From Candidatus Levyibacteriota bacterium (lineage in GTDB: Bacteria > Patescibacteria > Microgenomatia > Levybacterales > UBA12049), in the NCBI GenBank assembly GCA_016186625.1, contig JACPLG010000003.1, positions 88,761 through 152,760 of the forward strand: a stretch of DNA of 64,000 nt, in the 5' to 3' direction. Within the stretch, counting starts at the first letter, position 1, and the number at the start of each line of letters is the position of its first letter. The position numbers and the translations under genes are program-made. The notes under the pieces are model-generated. The model saw only the letters and a program-made list of their open reading frames with translations, was not told where the DNA came from and searched no databases. This document shows, piece by piece, positions 47,070 to 56,150 of this stretch.

Positions 47070-48029
47070 ATGAGTTTGGAACGGGAAGGCAGAGCAGATT
47101 TCTCAACTGAAACTTATCAAATAGGTGCAATGGGGGTTAAAGTCAGCTCAAGAGTTTTGCTTCCAAGTCAAGAGGGAATGATCATTCCCGATAGAAGGAT
47201 TTTAGAAGAATCAATAGTTTTCTTGCCAGGTTGGGGAGTAGATTCAAATTCTAGATCCGCATCTTTAATCGGACAATCTTTTGCTGATGCCGGCGGACAA
47301 AGTACGCTAGTTGTTGATACACAACCAAATGGTGTAGCAAGAGACTCTCTTTTTAGAGAATCTGTGGCTATTGCTGATTTTTTACGAAATCTAGGACTAA
47401 GAAGAATAACTTTAGTGGGTTACTCTGAAGGCGGGATTAAGGCTGCTAATTTAGCTGTTATATTACAGGATTCAGAAATAGAAATTGATGGACTAGTTTT
47501 AATGGATCCTATGGGATTATACCGGCAAAAACAAACTGGTTTATTTTTGGGTTTTTTTAAAAATGCTTTTCGAAGTGCTCAAAGCCTAAGAGATACTAAT
47601 ATCGTAGATAGACGGGATTTATTCAGTCGCGGATTCCAATCAGCCGGAGATCTTGCGCTTAATCTTTTAAGAGAAGCTATAAGAATGAAAGGAAAATATC
47701 CAAAGAGAATTGTATCCCAAGCCAAAAATATGGCAGCAGCAAATCCTAGATTTGGTGAGGTTGATCTGCCCATTGTTTTAATACAAGGAGCTCAAGATCC
47801 AGTGTCTAATCCAGATCGAACTCTCCCGGGATATAAGGATAAAAAACCGATTGAGAGACAGGAAGCTCTTCAGAGAACTATTTTCCCAAGGAGTCCCTAT
47901 ATCAGAATGGTTACTGGAGAAAAGTCTCCCATTCATACAATGCCTATATTAAGAGCCGAACAAATTGCTAGAGTTTCACTAAGATTAATCGGGAGATTTC
48001 AAAAAGGACAAGTCAATTCTCCAACCTAA
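47070..48029 (+). CDS. alpha/beta hydrolase
   Basis: Alpha/beta hydrolase fold with FLPGWGVDSNSRSASLIGQ, the nucleophile elbow GYSEGG (near residue 120), LVLMDPMGL, and DLPIVLIQGAQDPVSNPDRTLPG with the acidic residue; a late histidine lies in SPIHTMP. The substrate is unknown. The ATG at 47070 follows TATAAT (47056-47061) by 8 bases; the upstream TTG would overlap that promoter. Confidence 0.8.
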   Translation: MSLEREGRADFSTETYQIGAMGVKVSSRVLLPSQEGMIIPDRRILEESIVFLPGWGVDSNSRSASLIGQSFADAGGQSTLVVDTQPNGVARDSLFRESVAIADFLRNLGLRRITLVGYSEGGIKAANLAVILQDSEIEIDGLVLMDPMGLYRQKQTGLFLGFFKNAFRSAQSLRDTNIVDRRDLFSRGFQSAGDLALNLLREAIRMKGKYPKRIVSQAKNMAAANPRFGEVDLPIVLIQGAQDPVSNPDRTLPGYKDKKPIERQEALQRTIFPRSPYIRMVTGEKSPIHTMPILRAEQIARVSLRLIGRFQKGQVNSPT

Positions 48030-48591
48030 TTTTATATTCGTCTCTAACTTCTTCACCAAATTTTTCCATTAACTTCTTAAGTTTTGGCGTTATTACATAA
48101 GTGCAATACGGCGCATCTTTATTTTTTTCAAAATAGCTTTTGTGGTAATCTTCTGCAATATAGAAGTTTTTGAACGGCTCTATTGTTGTAACAATTGGCC
48201 GAGAGAAAACCTTTTCCTGTTCTAAATCTTTTATAAACTTTTGAGCAATATCATTCTGCTTTGCAGAATGATAAAAAACAACCGATCTATACTGCTCTCC
48301 AACATCATTTCCTTGCTGATTTGGCGTTGTGGGGTCATGGGTATAGAAGAAAACCTCAAGAAGCTTTTCATATGCGATTTCCGAAGGGTCAAACTCTATC
48401 TGGATTGCCTCGGCATGCCCAGTTGTGCCTTCACAAACTTGCTCATATGTTGGGTTTTCGATCGAACCTCCGCTATATCCGGGCAAAACCGAGGAAACGC
48501 CTTTTAATCTTTTAAAAATTGCCTCCGTACACCAAAAACAACCGCCTCCGAAGCTAGCTATTTCGTTATTAGTTTTTTGTGTAACCAGCAT
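48013..48591 (-). CDS. msrA: peptide methionine sulfoxide reductase A
   Basis: MsrA with the catalytic cysteine in FGGGCFWCTEAIFKRLKGV, GYSGGSIENPTYEQVCEG, GHAEAIQIEFDP and DVGEQYRSVVFYH. It reduces methionine-S-sulfoxide in damaged proteins. Length (192) is normal. It converges with the hydrolase gene (17-base overlap). A broken copy of its start lies at 50013-50150. Confidence 0.94.
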   Translation of the reverse strand: MLVTQKTNNEIASFGGGCFWCTEAIFKRLKGVSSVLPGYSGGSIENPTYEQVCEGTTGHAEAIQIEFDPSEIAYEKLLEVFFYTHDPTTPNQQGNDVGEQYRSVVFYHSAKQNDIAQKFIKDLEQEKVFSRPIVTTIEPFKNFYIAEDYHKSYFEKNKDAPYCTYVITPKLKKLMEKFGEEVRDEYKIRLEN

Positions 48592-48631
48592 TATAGTATA
48601 AAATAATTAACTAATAGAATTTTCATATACA

Positions 48632-49753
48632 TTATTTTTCAAAAGTTTCAATAGAATTAGCCGCACGCAAATAAAGGGCGGCGCTCCACATTTGTTTTTT
48701 CTCACCATGACCTCTTCCATCAATAGGATTATACCATTCATAGAAACCTTCAAGCCGGTCCCAAATAGCCATCTGCTCTCTTGCCAAATCGAAATGTTTC
48801 ATTTTTACTAAAGCTAAAATAGCATACCCATGGATAAAAGGCCAAACAACCGAAAATTGATTTGTCCTCTCATGCGGTTGAAATTGGGAAAGCTCATGCG
48901 GAAACTGCATATCATTTGCTTTGTATCCAAAAGGTGTTTTCATATCCTCCAATTTTTTTATAATTTTCCCATGTCGATCTTCCGGAATAAAATCCCACAG
49001 TATCGCAAGCGAGTGACCAAGTGTGTCAAAGGTAAAACTTCCAGGAGTATCATTATAAAAATATCCATTCCAGAATTTTTCCTCGATGTTTGTTTGTAAT
49101 ATTGCCGCTTCAGAACTCTTACCATTAAGAATATATGCCCTCCAAAGCATAAGATTTACACTAAAAACAAATTTATCAGATAAAGTATAGACAATATCGC
49201 GCCAATCAGATCCTACAACTAAACCATCCTGCATCAAGTGTTTCTTGATATAGTTAAATGCCTTACTTATATGGGGAACAAGTAAATTATTAACATTGAC
49301 ATCAGCAGTCCTCTCTATATATTCATAAGAGGCTATAATGAATAAAATTTCGTTATCAGCATACCAAAAAAGCCATCTGCGAAAATTAAGCCGATTGGAG
49401 GCAATTGCATACTTCTGAGACAACATAAGCTTGCGGAATAAAAACTCCCATTCGCTTGCAATTTCTTCTTTGAATAATTTTAGGGCAAAAAGAGTACGAT
49501 TTTTTGTAAATCTAGCTGGGATACTCCCTGATCGATGCTGCCTAGCGGCAATAGCGGAAAGATGTTTGAGGGCAATATTGCGATTTTTCAATTCTAGTAA
49601 TGCGTTAAGACCTGCTAAAGCAAAATCGCGTGTCCAATATTGATCTCGATAACGATCACAGCCTGCTGAAATACCCAAAGTTCCAATAGAGCAATTAACA
49701 ATTGATTGTGCCTCTCGTAACTTGTTTATCCGTTCTTTAAAGTTTAAACTCAT
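48632..49753 (-). CDS. (alpha/alpha)6-barrel glycosidase-like protein
   Basis: The pattern RDQYWTRDFALAGLNALLEL, ARQHRSGSIPARF, WYADNEILFIIASYEYIERT, GLVVGSDWRDIVYTLSDKFVFSVNLMLWRA and NQFSVVWPFIHGYAILALVKM matches the toroid fold of GH15/63/100-type glucosidases and debranching enzymes. Acidic residues in TRD, DNE and DWRD are likely catalytic. There is no signal peptide, so it probably acts on internal glycogen or sugar conjugates. The exact family needs a profile search. Confidence 0.75.
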   Translation of the reverse strand: MSLNFKERINKLREAQSIVNCSIGTLGISAGCDRYRDQYWTRDFALAGLNALLELKNRNIALKHLSAIAARQHRSGSIPARFTKNRTLFALKLFKEEIASEWEFLFRKLMLSQKYAIASNRLNFRRWLFWYADNEILFIIASYEYIERTADVNVNNLLVPHISKAFNYIKKHLMQDGLVVGSDWRDIVYTLSDKFVFSVNLMLWRAYILNGKSSEAAILQTNIEEKFWNGYFYNDTPGSFTFDTLGHSLAILWDFIPEDRHGKIIKKLEDMKTPFGYKANDMQFPHELSQFQPHERTNQFSVVWPFIHGYAILALVKMKHFDLAREQMAIWDRLEGFYEWYNPIDGRGHGEKKQMWSAALYLRAANSIETFEK

Positions 49754-50012
49754 ACAAAAACTATTTTTAATAGCAGCAGTTACGGTGGGCTTTCTCCATC
49801 ATGGGCAATAACATCTCCTGCAAGAGTTGCTTTTTCCATATTATTATTATTATAACGTATAGAAAATTATAGAATGAGGCCGGACAAGAATAATATGAAG
49901 TTTTAAAGTTGTTTGCAATTGGATTTGCAGTAGAATCTACGGGGATTACCATTGCAATTATTTTGTTTGTATTTGCTTATAAATAATTAAAATCTCAAAA
50001 TTCTCCCAACAA
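49754..50012. other. decayed intergenic stretch
   Basis: No intact gene is seen. On the minus strand a start MEKATLAGDVIAHDGE (49799-49842) resembles the beginning of an MsrA and then breaks off. On the + strand, 49910-49984 reads KLFAIGFAVESTGITIAIIL and FVFAYK, a lone membrane helix, possibly the end of a lost membrane protein. Confidence 0.4.
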
Positions 50013-50150
50013 TTACTCCAATAATGGTTGCATAACCGAGGAAACGCCCTTTAATCTTTTAAAAATAGCTTCCGTGCACCAAAAACACCCGCCTGCCACG
50101 GTTGCCCTGGCATAGCGGGCAGGCCCGCCTGCAAACGTTGCCTTCTCCAC
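50013..50150 (-). pseudogene. broken msrA copy with a palindromic insert
   Basis: A 45-codon frame: VEKATFAGG, then PARYARATVAG, then GCFWCTEAIFKRLKGVSSV and a quick stop. The MsrA active-site start is clear and nearly identical in DNA to 48487-48545. The extra residues come from a palindromic piece (CCTGCCCGC...GCCAGG) flanked by two near-identical 18-bp stretches (GGCAACGTTTGCAGGCGGG and GGCAACCGTGGCAGGCGGG), as after an insertion with target duplication. All later MsrA parts are missing. Confidence 0.8.
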
Positions 50151-50167
50151 TAGTTAATTATAGCATC

Positions 50168-50989
50168 CTAGGAGGTCGTTACGCTTTGAGCCGAGTCTAC
50201 TTCTACTCTTCGGGGAATTAAATTCTTTCTTCTTCTCGGCCTTTTGACTTCTATTGGCCTGTATTTATCGACATTATCAATCTCAACTCTTGGTTTCATT
50301 GATATGACAATTCCTTCAACAGGAACTCCATCAACAATTAGTTGAGCGAGTCTTCTGTTTCTCCTTGCCTCATCCGTCCTTTGCAGTAAGTGCTCTTTTA
50401 AAAATCTCTCATCTACTCCTCCGCCAAGAAGAGCGTACCTTATTATTCTAACGGCACTTTGTGGAGTAAGTCTGGTACCATCCGAAGTTTCCAGCTCGCC
50501 ATCAAACGTCAGTGCAATAACAGTTCGGGGAACATAAACTTGTCCAGCAGCCTCCTCACCAATTGACTCTTTTATTACTGGATCATCAAACAAAACTTCT
50601 CTTTGAGCTACAGCATTAACATTAAAATTTCCATGATCGGGATCCCTATGAATACCAATAACTCCTAATTCTCCTGCATATAATATTATCCCTTCTTTAA
50701 CTTCCGGAAGCCTCTCATCATGTTGTTGTTCAATCCAAGCTGCTTCTCTACCCATGGTATCAAGAATTACGACTTGATCAGAAGTTATACCTGATGTATC
50801 CGTTCCTCTTTCAACTCTTAAAGAAACGCCTTGTATGTCCGTTGGCGCATCAACAATTTTGCTACGCCTTGGCTTTGATAATCCTAATTGCTCTTCAGCC
50901 CAAGCCTGAACTTCTGGAGCTATTCCTGTTACTTCCGCTGGAATTGGTGGTCTCTCTCCTACTGCCATAGTCATTGGATTATAGACCAT
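50168..50989 (-). CDS. unknown soluble protein
   Basis: A 273-residue protein without membrane segments. Notable stretches are AWIEQQHDERLPEVKEG, TVIALTFDGELETSDGTRLTP and a very basic end (KRPRRRKNLIPRRVEVDS). I do not recognise a family. Composition is less AT-rich than its neighbours and similar to the unknown gene at 6847. It is divergent from the hexapeptide-repeat gene. Confidence 0.55.
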   Translation of the reverse strand: MVYNPMTMAVGERPPIPAEVTGIAPEVQAWAEEQLGLSKPRRSKIVDAPTDIQGVSLRVERGTDTSGITSDQVVILDTMGREAAWIEQQHDERLPEVKEGIILYAGELGVIGIHRDPDHGNFNVNAVAQREVLFDDPVIKESIGEEAAGQVYVPRTVIALTFDGELETSDGTRLTPQSAVRIIRYALLGGGVDERFLKEHLLQRTDEARRNRRLAQLIVDGVPVEGIVISMKPRVEIDNVDKYRPIEVKRPRRRKNLIPRRVEVDSAQSVTTS

Positions 50990-51046
50990 AAACTTAATCT
51001 GTCAAGCAAGGATCAAACCATCAAACTTTTATGCTATAATTTAGCC

Positions 51047-51655
51047 ATGAAAAACACTTTTTCTCCTAGCGTGTTTTTTGATTTGTCAGACTTCAAACAT
51101 AAGGAGATTTTTGAAGTAGAGAATGTTTGGGAGACAGTTTCAAAAATTTCTGATTTTATACGCAACAATAATGGGCCAAAGAATGTTGTCATAGGAAAAG
51201 GAACAGTTATTGAGGAAGGCGCTTTGATTAAAGGTCTGGCAATAATTGGTGATAATTGCTTTATTGCCCACGGAGCTTATATCAGAGAAGGTGCAATAAT
51301 TGGTGACAATGTAAAAATTGGCCATTGCGTTGAGATTAAAAATAGCGTTATTCTTAATAATACCAATGTTGCCCACTTCAACTATGTAGGAGACAGCATA
51401 GTAGGAAACGATGTAAATATTGGCGGTGGAGCAATTATTGCTAACTTTAGGCTTGATGGTCAAACAATAAAAATTAAATACAATGGGAAGCATTTTGACA
51501 CTAATCTTAAAAAGCTTGGTGCAATTGTAGGAGATAAAAGCAAAATTGGCGTAAACTCAGTTTTGAATCCCGGGACAATTCTCTCCAGAAACTCCAAAGT
51601 TTTTCCATTAACCAGTGTTTTTGGAACTCATTTTAACGAAGATGTAATCAAATGA
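51047..51655 (+). CDS. left-handed beta-helix (hexapeptide repeat) transferase
   Basis: Hexapeptide repeats from about residue 45 to 190: VVIGKGTVIEEGALIKG, IIGDNCFIAHGAYIREG, IIGDNVKIGHCVEIKNS, VGNDVNIGGGAIIANFRL, IVGDKSKIGVNSVLNPG. This resembles the acyltransferase half of GlmU and related sugar-nucleotide enzymes; the nucleotidyltransferase half is missing. The catalytic histidine could be in GHCVEI or AHFNYVGDS. TGCTATAATTTAG precedes the ATG. First gene of a four-gene coupled unit ending with a small membrane protein. Confidence 0.83.
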   Translation: MKNTFSPSVFFDLSDFKHKEIFEVENVWETVSKISDFIRNNNGPKNVVIGKGTVIEEGALIKGLAIIGDNCFIAHGAYIREGAIIGDNVKIGHCVEIKNSVILNNTNVAHFNYVGDSIVGNDVNIGGGAIIANFRLDGQTIKIKYNGKHFDTNLKKLGAIVGDKSKIGVNSVLNPGTILSRNSKVFPLTSVFGTHFNEDVIK

Positions 51656-52269
51656 GAGGCAAAAGAATAATCCTATTTGACATTGATGGAACTATTTTTG
51701 ATGCTTTATCATTTATAGAAGGCTTCTATCAGACTATTTCTCAAGTTTTTAATTTATCAGATCAAGATATTGGTAAGATAAAAAAAATCTACAAAAAGAC
51801 TAAAGAAAAATATGACTATTTTTATCCCCCTTATTTTGAAAGCAAAATCACAAAGATATTTCCTAAAATTCTGGGAGATGAACTTCATAAAATCCTTTGG
51901 AATGTTGATTTATTTGAAAAAAACGTGTATAAAGACGCTTCTGCTATTAATAGCTTAACAAACATAGTAATTGGAATACTCTCAAAAGGAGATTCCGATT
52001 TCCAGAGACAAAAAATAAAATTCATAAAAAACTTAGCAGAAGAAAACATTCATGTTTTTAAGAATAAAATTGAAAATCTTGGGCAGGTTTTAAAAAAATA
52101 CAATGATTATGAAATCTTTCTTGTGGATAATGAGACTGAGGTCTTAAGAAAGGCAAAAGCTCTAAATCGCAGCGTTATTACAATACTTATTAATAGGAAT
52201 GGTAAACAACAGGAAGATAATGGGATTATTAAGATAAAAAATCTTGAAGAGATTAAAAAAATAATATGA
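51652..52269 (+). CDS. HAD-superfamily hydrolase
   Basis: HAD motif 1 is LFDIDGTIFDALSF with two catalytic aspartates; the lysine-like region is in VLKKYNDYEIFLVDNETEVLRKA, with motif 4 DNE. A helical cap lies between. Probably a small-molecule phosphatase. It overlaps both neighbours by ATGA, so it likely works with the sugar-nucleotide genes around it. Confidence 0.8.
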   Translation: MRGKRIILFDIDGTIFDALSFIEGFYQTISQVFNLSDQDIGKIKKIYKKTKEKYDYFYPPYFESKITKIFPKILGDELHKILWNVDLFEKNVYKDASAINSLTNIVIGILSKGDSDFQRQKIKFIKNLAEENIHVFKNKIENLGQVLKKYNDYEIFLVDNETEVLRKAKALNRSVITILINRNGKQQEDNGIIKIKNLEEIKKII

Positions 52270-53255
52270 CAAAAATTCCAAAAGTTGTAACAATTGGCGG
52301 AGGCACAGGAAGTTATGTTACTTTAATGGGACTTAAAAAGTATGATTTTAAGTTGACCGCAATAGTAACAATGACTGACACAGGAGGGTCAAGCGGAAAA
52401 CTGCGAGATGAACTTGGAGTACTTCCTCCGGGAGACGTAAGGCAATGTCTTGTTGCTCTTTCTGAATCTTCCAAACTTTTGCGGGACATGTTTAATTACA
52501 GATTTGAGGAAGGCGCATTAAAGGGTCACAGTTTTGGAAATATTTTCTTATCAACTCTTGAAAAAAATACGGGGAGCATGAAAAAGTCAATTTCTGAGAT
52601 TGGGAAAATTCTTCGAATTAAAGGTAGTGTTGTTCCTATCACATTTACAAAAAATACAAATCTTTGTGTTGATCTTTCGGATGGAAAAACTATTGTTGGA
52701 GAAACCCACATTGATGTTGTTGAAAAAATGCAGCACAGAGCAAGAATTGTTAGGGCTTATCTAAAGCCGGAAGCACAGCTTAATAATGATGCAAAATTAG
52801 CTATTGAAAAAGCGGATTTTATTGTCATAGGACCAGGGGACTTATACACAAGTATAATCCCAAATATTCTTGTCAAGGATGTTCCTAATGTTATCAAAAG
52901 TTCAAAAGCCAAGAAAATATTTGTAATGAACTTAATGACAAAATTTGGCCAAACAACTAACTATAGCGCCCGGGATCACATTGATGCTTTGGAAAAAACC
53001 TTAGGAAAAGGAATACTTAATTATGTCTTGATAAATTCAAAGTTGCCTCGCCGGACAACCTTAGCCTGGTATGAAGAATATGGAGAAGAACCGGTTGCAG
53101 ATGATTTAACGAAAACAGATTTTAAAGTAATTAGAAAAAGTCTAATAAGAGATGTCATTATTAAGGCAGATGAAAACGACGCGCTGAGGAGGGGAATTAT
53201 CAGACATGATCCGGAAAAATTAGCAAAAGAAATTATTAGGATAATCTATGGATAA
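52266..53255 (+). CDS. yvcK: YvcK/CofD-like UDP-sugar-binding protein
   Basis: KVVTIGGGTGSYVTLMGLKKYDFKLTAIVTMTDTGGSSGKLRDELGVLPPGDVRQCLVAL is the full signature of YvcK. Later marks are GHSFGNIFLSTL and VIGPGDLYTSIIPNILVKDV. YvcK proteins bind UDP-GlcNAc and are needed for cell-wall homeostasis under gluconeogenic growth. Coupled to the HAD gene; a 35-residue membrane protein overlaps its end. Confidence 0.93.
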   Translation: MTKIPKVVTIGGGTGSYVTLMGLKKYDFKLTAIVTMTDTGGSSGKLRDELGVLPPGDVRQCLVALSESSKLLRDMFNYRFEEGALKGHSFGNIFLSTLEKNTGSMKKSISEIGKILRIKGSVVPITFTKNTNLCVDLSDGKTIVGETHIDVVEKMQHRARIVRAYLKPEAQLNNDAKLAIEKADFIVIGPGDLYTSIIPNILVKDVPNVIKSSKAKKIFVMNLMTKFGQTTNYSARDHIDALEKTLGKGILNYVLINSKLPRRTTLAWYEEYGEEPVADDLTKTDFKVIRKSLIRDVIIKADENDALRRGIIRHDPEKLAKEIIRIIYG

Positions 53256-53355
53256 AAAAAACGAATATAACTGGCTTAAAACTTTAACAATAGGTTTTGG
53301 GGTTGCTTCTTTAGGAATTGCACTGGCAATTTTTCTCTATTTTATTTCAAACTAA
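53248..53355 (+). CDS. 35-residue single-helix membrane protein
   Basis: MDKKNEYNWLKTLTIGFGVA then SLGIALAIFLYFISN: a charged start and one membrane helix. The ATG overlaps the last codons of yvcK (8 bases), suggesting coupled translation. The function is unknown; short membrane proteins of this kind are easily missed in annotation. Confidence 0.6.
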   Translation: MDKKNEYNWLKTLTIGFGVASLGIALAIFLYFISN

Positions 53356-53858
53356 ACTTTAAATAATCTTCCTACAACTAATCCTATTAAAGTTGCCGCG
53401 CCTCCTAAAATAAAAATTTCAATTGCACTTTTAAAAGGATTGACTTTAACAATATGAGCTTTAAGATAACCAAGAATGAATAATCCACATAATGCAAAAA
53501 CTACGCTAATAGTTATGGATAACGGAAGTTTAAATAAGATTATTGGCGTCAGCGGAACAAGACCTCCTAGAAAATAAGAGAAAAACATGAGGCCTCCAAC
53601 AAGATATAAGTTGTCTGTGTGTTTTCCTGATTTATCCATTTGATGAACTGCCTTCTCGCTCATGTATTGTCCTGCTCCCATAGATAAAGACTCTACTGTA
53701 ATTGTGACTAGTCCTGCAAGAATTACCAGTTCTTTGCTGTTACTTCCGGCCGCAACTCCTGCAATTACTCCGGTAGTTGAAACTAATGAATCTTGAAAAC
53801 CGAATATGATACTTCTTAGATAATCTTCATGCATATCTAAATTTCCTAAAAATCTCAT
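53352..53858 (-). CDS. VIT1/CCC1-type metal transporter
   Basis: Vacuolar-iron-transporter family: EDYLRSIIFGFQDSLVSTTGVIAGVAAGS, TVESLSMGAGQYMSEKA, and helix 3-5 LGGLVPLTPIILF and ILGGAATLIGLVVGRLF. It exports Fe(II)/Mn(II). At 168 residues the cytoplasmic metal-binding loop is short. Convergent with the small membrane gene. Confidence 0.9.
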   Translation of the reverse strand: MRFLGNLDMHEDYLRSIIFGFQDSLVSTTGVIAGVAAGSNSKELVILAGLVTITVESLSMGAGQYMSEKAVHQMDKSGKHTDNLYLVGGLMFFSYFLGGLVPLTPIILFKLPLSITISVVFALCGLFILGYLKAHIVKVNPFKSAIEIFILGGAATLIGLVVGRLFKV

Positions 53859-53911
53859 CTTTTATATTTTAACAAATTGACAAACTATTTATATTCTGGA
53901 ATAATTTTTAA

Positions 53912-54085
53912 ATGGCAAAGCCTAGAAAGAATTATGGAAAAAGGCCTCTTTGGCAATGGGTTGTTTTTTATCTAATTATTGGAGGGGTGATATATGCGCT
54001 GATTTACTATTCAGGAGTTATTAAGGCAGGAAATAACAATTATTCTACGAATTATGATTCAGCCCTCTACGACTTAGTGGAGTAA
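53912..54085 (+). CDS. 57-residue single-helix membrane protein
   Basis: MAKPRKNYGKRPLWQWVVFY begins with a basic head; the helix continues LIIGGVIYALIYYSGVI, and a short outer tail (AGNNNYSTNYDSALYDLVE) follows. AT-rich promoter-like sequence (TATTCTGGAATAAT) lies before it. No family is known. It sits upstream of dsbB on the same strand. Confidence 0.65.
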   Translation: MAKPRKNYGKRPLWQWVVFYLIIGGVIYALIYYSGVIKAGNNNYSTNYDSALYDLVE

Positions 54086-54134
54086 AAATCATAGTTTACA
54101 TCCCGTCCTCTTGGTAATATACTACATAGCATTG

Positions 54135-54554
54135 ATGGAATTTATTAAGAAAAATTTTGCGCAGCTTGCTCTTCTTCAGGCCCTCTTAGCAACTTTAGGC
54201 AGTCTTTATTTTAGTGAAATTTTAAAATTTCCTCCCTGTGTCCTTTGCTGGTATCAGCGAATTTTCATGTACCCTTTGGTAGTAATTCTTGCTGTCGGAA
54301 TTTGGAAAAAGGATAAGAATCTTCCCTATTTTGTTTTACCTCTTAGCGTCTTAGGAGCGGCTACGGCAATTTATCATAACCTCTTATACTATAAAATTAT
54401 CCCTGAGTCGCAAGCGCCTTGCACTCTTGGAATCTCATGCACAACTAAATTTATTGAGTGGGCGGGGTTTATAACAATTCCATTTTTGTCTTTGTCTTCT
54501 TTTATAACAATTACAATCCTAATGCTTCTTTACAAAAAATATTCAAAATCTTAG
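54135..54554 (+). CDS. DsbB/BdbC disulfide bond formation protein
   Basis: Four membrane helices with the first cysteine pair in PPCVLCWYQRIFMYP and the second in the outer loop SQAPCTLGISCTTKF. It passes electrons from DsbA to quinone and is the likely partner of the DsbA-like protein at 34489. The ATG at 54135 is preferred over the upstream start; TAATATACT lies in front of it. Confidence 0.92.
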   Translation: MEFIKKNFAQLALLQALLATLGSLYFSEILKFPPCVLCWYQRIFMYPLVVILAVGIWKKDKNLPYFVLPLSVLGAATAIYHNLLYYKIIPESQAPCTLGISCTTKFIEWAGFITIPFLSLSSFITITILMLLYKKYSKS

Positions 54555-54564
54555 AAATATCTTT

Positions 54565-54960
54565 ATGGAACTTTTGATAAACTCTGTGACTAAGGATCAA
54601 GTTATTGATATTACCCAAAAAGTGAGCAAATTAATTTCGGAAAAAAATTTTAAAAAGGGGATCTGTTCTATTTTTGTAAAACACACAACCTGTGCAGTTA
54701 CTACTGCAGATCTTGATCCGGGAACAGACAAAGATCTGATTAATTTTCTTAGAAAAATCTCTCCAAATATTTCCTATAATCATCCTCATGATCCCACTCA
54801 TACTCCTGACCATCTTCTTTCATCAGTGATTGGAACCAGTGTGGCAATACCTGTTGAGAATAGGGAACTTGAATTGGGAACATGGCAAAGAATTATTTTG
54901 GTAGAATTGAATGGCCCAAAGCAAAGAAAAATAAAAATAAGTTTTTTAGAAGAAACATAA
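54565..54960 (+). CDS. YjbQ/UPF0047 family protein
   Basis: Covers the whole family: GICSIFVKHTTCAVTTADLDPG, HPHDPTHTPDHLLSSVIGTSVAIPVEN and LGTWQRIILVELNGPKQRKI. Some members show thiamine-phosphate synthase side activity; the real role is unclear. The histidines that form the conserved site are present. It follows dsbB by 10 bases. Confidence 0.9.
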   Translation: MELLINSVTKDQVIDITQKVSKLISEKNFKKGICSIFVKHTTCAVTTADLDPGTDKDLINFLRKISPNISYNHPHDPTHTPDHLLSSVIGTSVAIPVENRELELGTWQRIILVELNGPKQRKIKISFLEET

Positions 54961-55031
54961 TCCATTTTGCGACAGGCAAATGTTACAAAATGGACAAAAA
55001 ATCTAGGGAAAATAAGAAAAGATCTAGCCTA

Positions 55032-56114
55032 TTAACCTAAATAATCTTTGAGTTTGTTTCCACGGGAGGGGTGGCGAAGTTTTCGCAAAGACTTTGCTTC
55101 AATTTGTCTTATTCGCTCTCTGGTTACCGCAAACATTTTTCCTACTTCTTCCAAAGTTTTTGGACGTCCGTCTTTTAGTCCAAATCTTTCTTCTAAAACT
55201 CGTCTTTCCCTGTCAGATAATGTTCCTAAAACCTGGTCCACCTGTTCTTTCAAAAGTTCCCTACTGGCAGAGTCAAAAAGAGTGGGTGCAGCAGCATCAT
55301 GGATAAAATCTCCAAGTCGCGAATCCTCTTCATCAGAAACCGGTGACTCAAGGCTTGCCGGTTCTTGAGAAATTTTTATAATTTCAAGTGCTTTATCAGG
55401 ATCAATCTCCAAAACTTTTGCAACTTCCTCTGGAGTTGGTTCACGGCCTAATTCTTGCATTAATTTTCTTGAGGCTCGCAAAAATCTATTGATATTCTCA
55501 ACCATATGTACCGGAATTCTAATTGTTCGCGCCTGATCTGCAATTGCACGAGTAATGGACTGCCTAATCCACCAAGTTGCGTAAGTTGAAAATTTAAATC
55601 CTCTTCTCCAATCATATTTTTCAACTGCCCTAATTAAACCCTGATTCCCCTCCTGAATTAAATCAAGTAAAGTGAGTCCGCGGCCAACATATTTTTTGGC
55701 AATTGAAACAACCAAACGAAGATTTGAATTAACTAATATTTTTTTTGCTTCCTCGTCTCCCTTCTCTACTCTTTTGGCAAGAATTATTTCCTGATCAAAA
55801 TTAAGAAGTGGAATCCTTCCAATTTCCTTAAGATACATTCTGACAGGATCACTTACTGTTCCTTCTGTAAGAACAGTAAGTGCTTCCAACTCTTTTTCTA
55901 AATCTTCTATTGGCTTTTCATTTTCTGCTCCTTCTGCTACCGATTCAAAAACATCAATATCCGACTTTAATAATTTATCGTACAAAGAATCCAACTCTTG
56001 GATGTGTTCCTCAGGTTTTGGAAAAATTGATAGAATTTCCTCCTGGGTTATGTACCCTCGTTTTTTTGCTGAATTAACAATATCTTGTAAAATATCTGGG
56101 ATATTTTTTGTCAT
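55032..56114 (-). CDS. rpoD: RNA polymerase primary sigma factor
   Basis: Sigma-70 with region 1.2 (DPVRMYLKEIGRIPLL), region 2 (NLRLVVSIAKKYVGRGLTLLDLIQEGNQGLIRAVEKYDWRRG and FSTYATWWIRQSITRAIADQ), region 3 (RIPVHMVENINRFLRASR) and region 4 (LSDRERRVLEERFGL and VTRERIRQIEAKSLRKLRHP). A short region 1.1 is present. Region 2.4 residues that read TATAAT are standard, in line with the -10 boxes seen here. Follows dnaG in the common order. Confidence 0.95.
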   Translation of the reverse strand: MTKNIPDILQDIVNSAKKRGYITQEEILSIFPKPEEHIQELDSLYDKLLKSDIDVFESVAEGAENEKPIEDLEKELEALTVLTEGTVSDPVRMYLKEIGRIPLLNFDQEIILAKRVEKGDEEAKKILVNSNLRLVVSIAKKYVGRGLTLLDLIQEGNQGLIRAVEKYDWRRGFKFSTYATWWIRQSITRAIADQARTIRIPVHMVENINRFLRASRKLMQELGREPTPEEVAKVLEIDPDKALEIIKISQEPASLESPVSDEEDSRLGDFIHDAAAPTLFDSASRELLKEQVDQVLGTLSDRERRVLEERFGLKDGRPKTLEEVGKMFAVTRERIRQIEAKSLRKLRHPSRGNKLKDYLG

Positions 56115-56150
56115 AGTAATATTTTAACACAGAAGCTTCTCAATTTAAAG

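Noticed and set aside
49767..49952. A 61-codon minus-strand gene
   Set aside because: Composition is low-complexity and there is no start signal; the stretch contains decayed fragments of other genes.
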